In this document: positions 57,143 through 64,000 of the stretch, piece after piece
How positions within the stretch are numbered: the stretch's first letter is position 1
Layout of the letters: the number at the start of each line of letters is the position of its first letter
Assembly (NCBI GenBank): GCA_951812505.1
Contig: CATOSI010000003.1
Location: 806,001 to 870,000, forward strand
DNA: 64,000 nucleotides
Direction of reading: 5' to 3'
Origin: an uncultured Dehalococcoidia bacterium
GTDB lineage: Bacteria; Chloroflexota; Dehalococcoidia; Lucifugimonadales; UBA1123
Made by a program: the position numbers and the translations under genes
Notes under the pieces: generated by a model
Seen by the model: the letters and a program-made list of their open reading frames with translations, nothing else
What the model was told of the DNA's origin: nothing
The model's database searches: none

Positions 57143-57430
57143 ACCCCACGCTTGTGTTGGTTTTCACTGCCGTTCTTCGTCATTTGTATGTTGAAAATCC
57201 CTTCCCCTTGATGGGGGAAGGCTAGGATGGGGGTGAAACCTCAACTACAATTCACCCATTCCCGCCGAACGGAAACCACTGCATAACTACCGTCATGCCC
57301 TCTAAGCCGGGCATCCACGGGTGGTGGGCGTCGAATGCAGCTAGGAATCCTGCGACCGTCCCACCCGTTTGGCTCTTCAAATCAGAGTGGCCCAAGTTTC
57401 GCAAAGTCTCCGAACGCGGCAATCCCAGAG
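57143..57430. repeat. Composite repeat copy 2
   Basis: 57178-57262 repeats 38354-38438 nearly base for base (GTCATTTGTATGTTGAAAAT, CCTTCCCC hairpin, GGATGGGGGTGAAACC), followed at about 57293-57320 by a degraded core (CGTCATGCCC...GGGCATCCACGGGTGG). No gene. Confidence 0.8.
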
Positions 57431-57958
57431 CTACCCCGACTTCCACAGCCTGGAGAAGTTCAATGCTCTGGGACAGTGTCCATAAGCCTCGCCTATCTCC
57501 ACCACCACACCTTGGAGAATCTTCGCGTTCTCGTCGGGATTGAACACTTCCAGCGCGACCTGCATATCATCCAGCGCCGCTCGGTCCACGATCTTCACTC
57601 TGCCGTTCACCCGGACTGTCTCCGGCACACCCGGAATGAAGAATATCAGCGCGATGTTCGGATTTTCGTGCATATTCTGATAGGACTGGAACAGCTTGTT
57701 TCCCGCCACATCCGGGATGAGCAGCGTCTGGTCGTCGAGAATCTTGACCCACCCCGGCTTTCCGCCCTTGGGTGATGCGTCGCACGTCCCGTTCGTGGCG
57801 CTGGTGGCCATTACCAGGAACGGCGACTGTCTTATGAACTCGCGCACTCGGTCGTCCAGATAGTCCACCACCTTCGTAGCCGCCCGACCCTTCGGAAACC
57901 CGAACTCCCGCGTAAACCTGTTGTCGAACTTGATCTCTGCGTCTGACACCTGCACCAT
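57431..57958 (-). CDS. PPOX-class FMN-dependent pyridoxamine-oxidase-like protein
   Basis: 175 residues, split-barrel flavin fold. Motifs: REFIRQSPFLVMATSATNGTCDASPKGGKPGWV (FMN phosphate loop), LIPDVAGNKLFQSYQNMHENP, NIALIFFIPGVPETVRVNGRVKIV. Related proteins reduce cofactors or small organics rather than making PLP. Alone, minus strand, ending just after a degraded repeat. Confidence 0.85.
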   Translation of the reverse strand: MVQVSDAEIKFDNRFTREFGFPKGRAATKVVDYLDDRVREFIRQSPFLVMATSATNGTCDASPKGGKPGWVKILDDQTLLIPDVAGNKLFQSYQNMHENPNIALIFFIPGVPETVRVNGRVKIVDRAALDDMQVALEVFNPDENAKILQGVVVEIGEAYGHCPRALNFSRLWKSG

Positions 57959-58226
57959 ATCAGCCCCTCCCGCCTTAAAACTTATCCGTATGATTCGCCG
58001 AATTGTACGTCAAGACGATGTGTTGGGCAACGCGCCTTGACTGCACGTTCCTCCAGCGTACAATATCCGCATATTCTGAAGCATCAATCACCTGGTGGGC
58101 AGCGATAGGTCACACCACGTCTTGTCATTCCCGCGAAGGCGGGAATCCAGTGTGCGATTGCCGGCCGCGCTACGTCCACCTGCCACGTTTGTAATGCTTC
58201 CCGCATATTCTTGCTCGCGGTGTTCG
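57959..58226. repeat. Repeat core upstream of rsmI
   Basis: A core hairpin at 58124-58150 lies about 80 bp before the rsmI start. Translating through it yields the FPRRRESS peptide seen whenever this repeat is read in frame, so the upstream extension of rsmI to 58095 is rejected. Confidence 0.75.
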
Positions 58227-59042
58227 ATGCCCGTCCTGTACATAGTCCCCACACCTATAGGGAATCTGGAAGACATTACCCTCCGCGCTCTGCGCGTTCT
58301 CGAGGAAGTTGACCTCATCGCCGCCGAAGATACCCGTGTGACCCGCAAACTACTCACGCGATACTCCATCTCCACCCCGACTACCGCGTTCCACGATCAC
58401 AACCGCGCTCAGAAGACTCCATACCTGCTCGACCTGCTCCCTGAAAGGGACATCGCCCTGGTCTCCGACGCCGGAACTCCCACCCTGAACGATCCCGGAC
58501 AGCAGCTTGTAGCCGCCGCCGCAAACGCCGGATTCGCCATAACCGCCTTGCCCGGAGCGTCCGCGATTACCACAGCCGTCGCTATTTCAGGAATAGCTGT
58601 CGAGGGCTTTGTCTATCTCGGCTACCTGCCCAGCAGAAAGGCCGCGCGAGCCAGGTTCCTCGAAGGTATCGCTTCCGAGCCGAAAACCCTGGTCGCGTTC
58701 GAAACACCTCACAGGTTGACCGCAGCCCTGGCAGATGTTCTCGCCGCCCTAGGAGACCGCCGGATTGCCGCGTGCCGAGAGCTGACCAAGATGCACGAGG
58801 AGGTCTTCCGGGGGACTGTGTCCGAGGCTTTAGACCATTTCACCGAGCCACGCGGCGAATTCACGTTGGTGATAGAGGGCGCAGATGACACGCTCAGCCC
58901 TGTCCCAAAAGAGGATGCCAAGGAGATTCTGGCGCATCTAAAAGGGCAGGGCGCAAGCGCGCGCGATGCGATAGCGACCGCAACCGCCGCTACGGGACTC
59001 TCGCGGCGCGAACTCTATTCCATTTGGCTTACGCTACCCTGA
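58227..59042 (+). CDS. rsmI: 16S rRNA (cytidine-1402-2'-O)-methyltransferase RsmI
   Basis: Methylates the 2'-OH of C1402 in 16S rRNA using SAM. 271 residues, tetrapyrrole-methylase fold: MPVLYIVPTPIGNLEDITLR at the start, the AAEDTRVTRKLL block, SDAGTPTLNDPG, ALPGASAITTAVAISGIAVEGFVYLGYLP, and the C-terminal domain ending RELYSIWLTLP. The start is fixed by homology at 58227 because upstream sequence is repeat. Confidence 0.94.
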   Translation: MPVLYIVPTPIGNLEDITLRALRVLEEVDLIAAEDTRVTRKLLTRYSISTPTTAFHDHNRAQKTPYLLDLLPERDIALVSDAGTPTLNDPGQQLVAAAANAGFAITALPGASAITTAVAISGIAVEGFVYLGYLPSRKAARARFLEGIASEPKTLVAFETPHRLTAALADVLAALGDRRIAACRELTKMHEEVFRGTVSEALDHFTEPRGEFTLVIEGADDTLSPVPKEDAKEILAHLKGQGASARDAIATATAATGLSRRELYSIWLTLP

Positions 59043-59340
59043 CCCACGGCAATCGCATCTACGTGTCGGTCTGCGTATAAGTTCAGTTTATAGGTGCGGA
59101 CTGAGATCCAGGTTCCTGAAACTGGTGACCAGTTTTGGTCTAAACTGGTCGAAAAACTGGTACCAGTTTTTGGGAGAAACTGGCTGAAACTGGTCTGTCT
59201 CAACCAGTTTAGACCAGTTTTCGCCGATCTTGGACGTTTCTGGTGTGTCGGGCCGTCTGACATATACGCTCATATATGGTTCTCTCGCTTACCGCGTTTG
59301 CTGTGAGTACGCTAAGTAAGTATGAATAGATGATAGCACA
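59043..59340 (-). promoter_or_regulatory. Promoter-leader-phased motif array D
   Basis: Between 59109 and 59217 lie at least 11 copies of CWGGT or its complement: plus at 59109, 59122, 59135 (TTGGT), 59145, 59157, 59180 (CTGGC), 59190; minus at 59128, 59162, 59203, 59213. Steps are mostly 10-13 bp. On the minus strand an extended -10 TGTGCTATCAT (TATCAT at 59330-59335) lies about 113 bp before the nearest motif, as in arrays A-C. A 61-codon minus frame (59088-59273) spans the array but looks like repeat translation. Confidence 0.5.
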
Positions 59341-59607
59341 TAGCAGAACATTTGCGCCATAGCGTATGCGTGAGCTGGATGCGATTGCCTTGTTCCCTGA
59401 CCACTCTGCCGGAAGGAGACTTTCGCACACCTGGCGTCATTCCCTCACTCGCCACCGTCATTCCCGTGAAAACGGGAATCCAGGAGTGGGGCAGGAATGG
59501 GGGCAACTAGACAAGTCATACACGTTATTGCCTCGGTATTGGGTAGGCACTGGCCTTCGTAAACGCCTGCGAAAACTGGAACCTACCCGATCCGGCCTCT
59601 CCAGTCC
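59341..59607. repeat. Intergenic region with core hairpin
   Basis: Core hairpin at 59457-59482 (TCATTCCCGTGAAAACGGGAA) with the CAGGAGTGGGG tail. Nothing else recognised in this 267 bp after the DUF951 gene. Confidence 0.7.
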
Positions 59608-59793
59608 TCAGACATTCACGACCGTCTTGAGTCTCTTGTCCAGCGTGGAGCGCGGCATCAGCAGCCGTCTCTCGCACGTAAGACACCTCAGCCCTATGTC
59701 CGCTCCGAGGCGTACGACTTCCCAGTCCGTCCCGCCGCACGGGTGTTGTTTCCTGAGCCTGACGACCCAGCCGAGTTCGTACTGCCTTACCAA
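59608..59793 (-). CDS. DUF951 family protein
   Basis: 61 residues. [20 protein letters not shown] then [20 protein letters not shown] fits DUF951: a small beta protein with the HPCG and CLTC Cys residues likely binding zinc. Start is TTG at 59793, overlapping the pyrF stop by 7 bp, so it is translationally coupled to pyrF. Its role is unknown in any organism that I can cite. Confidence 0.85.
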   Translation of the reverse strand: MVRQYELGWVVRLRKQHPCGGTDWEVVRLGADIGLRCLTCERRLLMPRSTLDKRLKTVVNV

Positions 59794-60623
59794 GATCTTC
59801 CCCGGCGTTCGAGTATCCTGTTTATCGAGTCCTTCAAGTCGAACGCTGCGCGTCTAGCTGCCTCGTCGAAGCCATCTTTGTCGGACGAAGCGTAGATTAT
59901 CCCTCTGGACGAACTTATCAGAAGATTGGGGATGTCCGCGTCCAGACCGTGGAACAGGCTGCCTTCCAGGTCTCCGCCCTGCGCTCCAATTCCGGGTACG
60001 AGCATAGGCATCCCCGGACACCTCTCGCGTATCTTTCGCAGCTCCCCGGGATACGTAGCGCCTGCCACCACCCCGACGTTCCCCGCATCATTCCATTCGT
60101 TCAGCTTGACAGCCATCCACTCGTACAGAGGAATATGGCTCCCGTCGTATGACACAGGCAAGTCTTGGAACTCCGCCGCCCCTGGATTGGACGATCTGCA
60201 CCAGACGATCACCCCGCGGTCCTTGTAGTCAAGATACGGTTCGACGGAGTCGCTGCCGCCCCAGGCGTTCACCGTGGCCGCATCGAATCCCCACGTGTCG
60301 AACAGGGCCTTGGCGTACATAGTGTTGGTCGAGCCTATGTCCCCCCGTTTGCAGTCCGCAATCAGTAGCGCGTCAGGTGCGACTTTCCTGATATGCTCCA
60401 CCGTCCGCTCCAACGATCTGAGCCCTGGGAGTCCCAATGCCTCATAGAACGGGAAATTCGGCTTGTAAGCGCACACTATATCCCGCGTCGCGTCAACTAT
60501 CCTTCTGTTGAATTCGAAGACGTCCGATATTGGCATCAAGTTCGGGTCAGGGTCCAGACCCACGCATACCAGGCTCTCGGCCCCCCGCGAAGCCGAATAG
60601 AGCCGCTTGACAAATTCCGACAC
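59787..60623 (-). CDS. pyrF: Orotidine 5'-phosphate decarboxylase, type 2
   Basis: Last step of UMP synthesis. 278 residues, the longer type-2 form: [11 protein letters not shown], the Lys in [21 protein letters not shown] with the Lys-Asp catalytic pair, [21 protein letters not shown], and the phosphate loop [20 protein letters not shown]. Upstream, the divergent gap holds array C and a nuclease gene. Confidence 0.95.
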   Translation of the reverse strand: MSEFVKRLYSASRGAESLVCVGLDPDPNLMPISDVFEFNRRIVDATRDIVCAYKPNFPFYEALGLPGLRSLERTVEHIRKVAPDALLIADCKRGDIGSTNTMYAKALFDTWGFDAATVNAWGGSDSVEPYLDYKDRGVIVWCRSSNPGAAEFQDLPVSYDGSHIPLYEWMAVKLNEWNDAGNVGVVAGATYPGELRKIRERCPGMPMLVPGIGAQGGDLEGSLFHGLDADIPNLLISSSRGIIYASSDKDGFDEAARRAAFDLKDSINRILERRGRSW

Positions 60624-60829
60624 TTATTCACCTCTCTTTCATATTTCTGATTCCAGAGTGTATGCCCCTGAGTCTCATAATCACAAGGTTGCCCCGCATA
60701 GCGGTTCGACCATCTCCTGTATATCCCCGCATCCTGAAAATCCTGATTCGGACATAAGCCTGTACACCCCACCCGTTGTTCCCGAATATCCCTCCAATTC
60801 CTGCTCTGTACAACACCACCGGCATGTGT
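60624..60829. other. Upstream region of pyrF with loosely phased G-tracts
   Basis: On the minus strand, AGGA/GGGA/CAGG motifs recur roughly every 9-13 bp from about 60800 to 60710. This may be a decayed relative of the arrays, but spacing and motif are looser than in A-D. A 65-codon minus frame here (60628-60825) resembles no known protein. Confidence 0.3.
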
Positions 60830-60990
60830 TAGAATTTCAACATCACAGAACAAATGAGCTTTGACATAAGTATGACTTTATCTCTGACACCAGCCCGGCA
60901 ATAACAATCCCGATACTGGTGAATACAGGTGTATGCAGGTGAAATACAGGTACCAGACCCCACCTGCACACCACCAGCAGACCTTTACCT
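60830..60990 (+). promoter_or_regulatory. Promoter-leader-phased motif array C
   Basis: Extended -10 TGTTAGAAT (TAGAAT at 60830-60835) with TGTACA 17 bp upstream; then CAGAACAA; then plus-strand motifs CTGGT 60916, CAGGT 60926, 60936, 60947 and minus-strand ACCAG 60952, ACCTG 60962, ACCAG 60973. Spacings within each set are 10-11 bp. The two halves could also fold as RNA: TGCAGGTG pairs with CACCTGCA, and CTGGTG with CACCAG. Leads into the nuclease gene at 61043. Confidence 0.55.
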
Positions 60991-61042
60991 TGAATAAACT
61001 AAATGAGTCGCTAATCCGAACCCAAGTTACAGGAGCGTCCCG

Positions 61043-61696
61043 ATGACTGAACCAAGGTCCGGCCCATACATCTGGGTCACATGGCTCTCCAAGCTCTTGG
61101 TGGGCGACCGCTCCTGCGAGTGGGCGGCATGGTTCAAAGCTCACCACAAGAACTACGACCGCTCTCCGAGTCCTTTCGACGTCGTCACCTGGCAGATGAA
61201 TCACACGGCTCTACTTGGAGACGTAAGGGCAGGGCTTGAGGCGGACGGCAACAGGGTGCTGTCCGAAGACCAGAACTACTTCAACCTTCGCGGAAGCTCC
61301 GGCGCGGTTCTGGGAGGCAAGCCCGACCTCGTCGTCATGCGACAGGACGGCACCGGAGCAATCTACGACGTGAAGACCGGGCAGCCCCGCGCATCCGACA
61401 ACGCCCAAGTCATGATCTATATGTACGCGCTTCCATACGTCAATCAGTTCAGGGGAATCGAGTTTGAGGGAAAGCTGGTTTATGGTGGTGGCGAGGTCGA
61501 GATTCCGTCCGACGCTATAGACGACTCCTTCAGGAGCCACCTATTCGGTTTGATACGCCGCATATCCGACTCCGAACCGGCGCGGAGAGTTCCCAGCGGA
61601 CTCGAGTGCGGCATGTGCGACCTCACCGAGTCCGACTGCCCCGAAAGGATAGAAAGCGACCCGCGTGAATCAATCGCCGAGGGCGCGGAGTTCTAG
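61043..61696 (+). CDS. Cas4/RecB-like Fe-S nuclease, standalone
   Basis: 217 residues, PD-(D/E)XK nuclease of the RecB/Cas4 type: D95 in GKPDLVV, D109-V-K111 in YDVKTGQ, and Q122-VMI-Y126 as motif QxxxY. One early Cys (C25, DRSCEWAAWF) and three late ones (C189, C192, C199 in CGMCDLTESDC) match the four ligands of the [4Fe-4S] cluster in Cas4 and AddB. There are no cas genes nearby. AGGAG lies 7 bp before the ATG. Expression may be governed by array C upstream. Confidence 0.82.
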   Translation: MTEPRSGPYIWVTWLSKLLVGDRSCEWAAWFKAHHKNYDRSPSPFDVVTWQMNHTALLGDVRAGLEADGNRVLSEDQNYFNLRGSSGAVLGGKPDLVVMRQDGTGAIYDVKTGQPRASDNAQVMIYMYALPYVNQFRGIEFEGKLVYGGGEVEIPSDAIDDSFRSHLFGLIRRISDSEPARRVPSGLECGMCDLTESDCPERIESDPRESIAEGAEF

Positions 61697-61724
61697 AATC
61701 CGCGCCGACAGCAATTTGAAAACG

Positions 61725-62525
61725 CTACACGCCTCGCCAGTACCGCCTGCCGCTCACTTTCACGATGTGCCCGAAACCCGGATCAGGGAAGTGTCCCGCC
61801 GAAACGAGGTGTCCTTCCTGCTCCAGCATTTCGAGTACCGCCCGCCGGGTCCGGCGTGCCATCCCTGGGTTCATGTCGAAAATGGGAGTCCACTGCGAGT
61901 GCGTTATCTGAACGGGGTTATTCGCCACGTCCCCCAGGATGAACCCCTTCTCGCCCGCCGACGAAATTACGATAGACGTATGCCCGGCGGTGTGCCCGGG
62001 GGTCAGCATCGTCGTAAGCTCGCTGGTAATCTGGTACTCGTCCTCCATGAGGTCCAACACTTTATGCTCTTCGAGCGGGGTCACTTGCTGACCGATGTGA
62101 GGATAGTCAGACATAACGTCTTCCTGCGTCCAGAAGTCCCAGTCCGCCTTGGGAATAAGATATCGAGCGTTCGGGAACGTCGGCTGTCCGTTGGTCAGGT
62201 TCCATCCTACATGGTCCCCATGGAGGTGCGTCATTACAACCAGGTCAACCGCATCCCGGTCCACTCCGCGTCTCTTCATGTCCTCCAGGAGTTGAGCCCC
62301 GGGCATCTGAAGTCCGGTGTCCACGACGATGAGCTTGCCTTCCGACCTCACCGCCGTCGTACCCACGCGCGACATAATCTCGTCGCCCGCGTAAAGCGCA
62401 CCCGGTACGAGCCGCCACTCCTGCAGCGACGACCCGGGGAAGATTGCCAGCGGGTCCCGCATGGACACGCCGTCGGCCAGCGCGGTCATTTCTACATTTC
62501 CAACATTGATGGTGTAGTCTGCCAT
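61725..62525 (-). CDS. MBL-fold hydrolase, lactonase-like
   Basis: 266 residues with an intact dinuclear zinc site: THLHGDHVGW (HxHxDH), His in TPGHTAGH, Asp in ILGDVANNP, and His in SAGHFPDPGFG. Similar to N-acyl-homoserine lactonases and related esterases. Coupled with the epoxide hydrolase gene upstream (21 bp gap), so both may process one lipophilic or heterocyclic substrate; that pairing is inference. Confidence 0.88.
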   Translation of the reverse strand: MADYTINVGNVEMTALADGVSMRDPLAIFPGSSLQEWRLVPGALYAGDEIMSRVGTTAVRSEGKLIVVDTGLQMPGAQLLEDMKRRGVDRDAVDLVVMTHLHGDHVGWNLTNGQPTFPNARYLIPKADWDFWTQEDVMSDYPHIGQQVTPLEEHKVLDLMEDEYQITSELTTMLTPGHTAGHTSIVISSAGEKGFILGDVANNPVQITHSQWTPIFDMNPGMARRTRRAVLEMLEQEGHLVSAGHFPDPGFGHIVKVSGRRYWRGV

Positions 62526-62546
62526 TTACTTCCCCCTAATGTTCCC

Positions 62547-63692
62547 CTATCTGAGCGACCTGAACGAATCGCGAATGTCCTGCGCGAGCAACTCCGGCTC
62601 CTCGGCTGCGGCGAAGTGTCCGCCGCTCGGCATCTCGGTGTACCGCGCGAGATTGTAGAATCGGCGCACCCATTCCTCCGGCGGGTAGCTGATCTCCACC
62701 GGGAACTTGGCGAAGTTCGTAGGCACGGTCACCGGATTGCCCGATGTAAGTTGTGACGGCGCCTTTCCGCTTTCATAGTACAGACGCACCGACGAACTGA
62801 TCGTCTGCGAGGCCCAGTAAACCGTCAGGTGTGTCAACAGCTCGTCCTTGGAAAAGCGCGATTCGACATCGCCGCCGCAATCGCTCCACGTTCGCCACTT
62901 CTCTACAATCCACGCCGCGAGACCGGCAGGGGAGTCGTTGAGCCCGTAGGAGAGTGTCTGAGGCTTCGTGCGATGCTGGTGGCCATATGCCCCCTCGGCC
63001 TGTTGCCACCATTCGCGGTGCGCGAGGAATTCCTTCTCCGCGTCAGACAGCTCGTCTTCAGGCGGTATAGGAGAGCCGCCCGACGCCATCGTGAGATGAA
63101 TGCCGCTGACAGAGTCGGGATACTCCAGGCCCAGCGTCGTCGTGACCTGCGCTCCCCAGTCCCCTCCCTGCGCCACGAAGTTGTCATACCCAAGTCCGTC
63201 GGTCATCAGAATGTGCCACATATCGGAAATGCGGCCCGGGCTCATACCGCGCTGTGATGGCCTGTCCGAAAACCCGTATCCGGGCATCGAAGGCGCGACT
63301 ACGTCGAAAGAGTCCGCCGCGTCCGCGCCATGGCTTGCGGGGTCGCTCAGAAGCGGAATGATCTTCAGCATCTCGACGAACGTACTCGGCCACCCATGTG
63401 TGATGACCAGTGGGATGGGATTCGGGCCGGTGCCCTTCGCATGTATGAAGTGGATTCCGAGCCCGTCAACATCGGCTCGGAAGTGCTCGAATTCGTTTAT
63501 CTTGCGCTCCTGCTCTCGCCAGTCGAACTCGTTGAGCCAGTAGTCGCACAGATCGCGAATATAGGCGAGATTCGAGCCATAGTCCCAGTCGGCTCCCTCG
63601 ATTTCGTCAGGCCAGCGGGTGCGAGCCAATCTGTCTCTTAGGTCTTCGAGAGTCGCATCCGGGATCTCTACCGTGTATGGCTGGATATTCAT
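62547..63692 (-). CDS. Epoxide hydrolase, EHN-domain type
   Basis: 381 residues: the EHN N-terminal domain (RLARTRWPDEIEGADWDYG, about 1-110) precedes an alpha/beta hydrolase fold. Oxyanion motif HGWP at 99-102, nucleophile D178 in QGGDWGAQ, and C-terminal catalytic His region GGHFAAAEEP. Start at 63692, with GGAGG 9 bp upstream; the frame extends to 63725 without support. Fits detoxification or catabolism of epoxides. Confidence 0.92.
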   Translation of the reverse strand: MNIQPYTVEIPDATLEDLRDRLARTRWPDEIEGADWDYGSNLAYIRDLCDYWLNEFDWREQERKINEFEHFRADVDGLGIHFIHAKGTGPNPIPLVITHGWPSTFVEMLKIIPLLSDPASHGADAADSFDVVAPSMPGYGFSDRPSQRGMSPGRISDMWHILMTDGLGYDNFVAQGGDWGAQVTTTLGLEYPDSVSGIHLTMASGGSPIPPEDELSDAEKEFLAHREWWQQAEGAYGHQHRTKPQTLSYGLNDSPAGLAAWIVEKWRTWSDCGGDVESRFSKDELLTHLTVYWASQTISSSVRLYYESGKAPSQLTSGNPVTVPTNFAKFPVEISYPPEEWVRRFYNLARYTEMPSGGHFAAAEEPELLAQDIRDSFRSLR

Positions 63693-63872
63693 TGTCGGGT
63701 TCCTCCGATTGGATTGGGACTTCATACCGCCCTAATTTCTCGAATGGTGGCTTCAAATCCAGTGCAATCTAACACATATCGTCTGAGGGGTGCAGAAGCC
63801 CTACACCCGCCGCCCACAGAAACCCATTTCCTGCTAACATGGAAGCTAGGCTTCGGTATGAGGGGTTTGATA
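63693..63872 (+). other. Divergent intergenic region, nothing definite
   Basis: 180 bp between epoxide hydrolase and the antitoxin gene. AGGGG at 63861 is the antitoxin ribosome site. No repeat or sure promoter. Confidence 0.3.
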
Positions 63873-64000
63873 ATGGACTCTGTGGGAATCAAACAGTTGA
63901 ACCGCGACACAAGCGCGGTAATGAGAAGGGTTCGTGATCATCAGGAGACACTTGAAGTCACATACAGGGGTAAGGTGGTAGCTCACATAGTGCCTGTGCC
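63873..64000 (+). CDS. Phd/YefM-type antitoxin, 5' part
   Basis: Open to the window edge. MDSVGIKQLNRDTSAVMRRV followed by LEVTYRGKVVAHIVPVP matches the N-terminal DNA-binding domain of Phd/YefM antitoxins. The ATG at 63873 is 7 bp after GAGGGG; an in-frame ATG at 63858 has no ribosome site. Such genes are usually followed by a PIN or Doc/YoeB toxin, which would lie outside the window. Confidence 0.8.
   Translation, partial: MDSVGIKQLNRDTSAVMRRVRDHQETLEVTYRGKVVAHIVPV

Noticed and set aside
58095..58226. N-terminal extension of rsmI
   Set aside because: It encodes the repeat-derived peptide FPRRRESS; family members start at the Met at 58227.
59043..59225. CRISPR-like array
   Set aside because: The repeated units are 5-8 bp without unique spacers of regular length; no cas genes.
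59088..59273. 61-residue minus-strand protein across array D
   Set aside because: Its repetitive sequence derives from the ACTGGT motifs, and the plus strand is open too, so it is not used as gene evidence.
60628..60825. 65-residue minus-strand frame before pyrF
   Set aside because: Composition follows G-tract periodicity; no recognisable domain or ribosome site.

Overview
The window reads as a chromosomal segment of a Chloroflexota bacterium, most likely the Dehalococcoidia/SAR202 branch. That placement is inferred from gene content and was not tested by a search: a complete alternative complex III operon with nuoM/nuoN, a luciferase-like flavin oxidoreductase beside an enolase-superfamily gene, a fused CaiB/BaiF CoA-transferase, paired sulfatases beside a peptide-type ABC transporter, and core genes in Chloroflexi-like neighbourhoods. 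No rRNA, tRNA or CRISPR array was seen.

Layout. 1-3.9 kb: end of a nuo operon (nuoM, nuoN) running into nadK and a NUDIX hydrolase. 4-9.1 kb: accessory genes (M20 peptidase, nucleoside deoxyribosyltransferase, truncated DNA methyltransferase, a three-gene HEPN-like operon, a HigA-like protein) separated by miniature CTAG-ended repeats. 9.1-13.6 kb: enolase-superfamily enzyme, flavin oxidoreductase, a small zinc-ribbon gene, PAC2 protein, alpha/beta hydrolase. 13.7-16.4 kb: a membrane protein with a duplicated tail, ftsZ and small genes. 16.7-21.7 kb: metH followed by decayed toxin-antitoxin units and a second, diverged copy of the metH 3' end. 21.7-27.3 kb: an AT-rich island with vapC, a two-gene BcgI-like restriction-modification system and an IS5/IS1182-type insertion sequence. 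27.6-36.1 kb: eight-gene alternative complex III operon on the minus strand, read from tandem sigma70-like promoters. 36.5-45.5 kb: catabolic genes (HpcH-type aldolase, frameshifted formamidase, two sulfatases, Dpp-type transporter). 46.2-51.2 kb: rho, an MBL-like protein, hrcA, ffh. 51.4-64 kb: lipoprotein protease, Bax-inhibitor family protein, HAD phosphatase, CoA-transferase fusion, PPOX protein, rsmI, DUF951 protein, pyrF, a Cas4/RecB-like Fe-S nuclease, MBL lactonase-like enzyme, epoxide hydrolase and the start of a Phd antitoxin.

How it works together. NuoM/N and alternative complex III form two steps of an aerobic respiratory chain: NADH to quinone, then quinol to cytochrome c or an oxidase. 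The sulfatases, Dpp transporter, CoA-transferase, aldolase, flavin oxidoreductase and epoxide hydrolase suit growth on complex or recalcitrant organic matter.

Most unusual signals. (1) Four intergenic elements (27.35, 36.3, 59.1 and 60.8 kb) share one layout: an extended -10 promoter, an 85-115 nt leader, then seven or more CWGGT/CWGGG motifs spaced about one helical turn apart that switch strand partway. Two share extra leader sequence. They may be operators for a polymerising regulator, or structured RNA leaders. (2) A family of roughly 120-150 bp CTAG-ended miniature elements, with a central hairpin, that often abut gene ends. (3) Duplicated gene 3' ends at metH and at the MBL gene.
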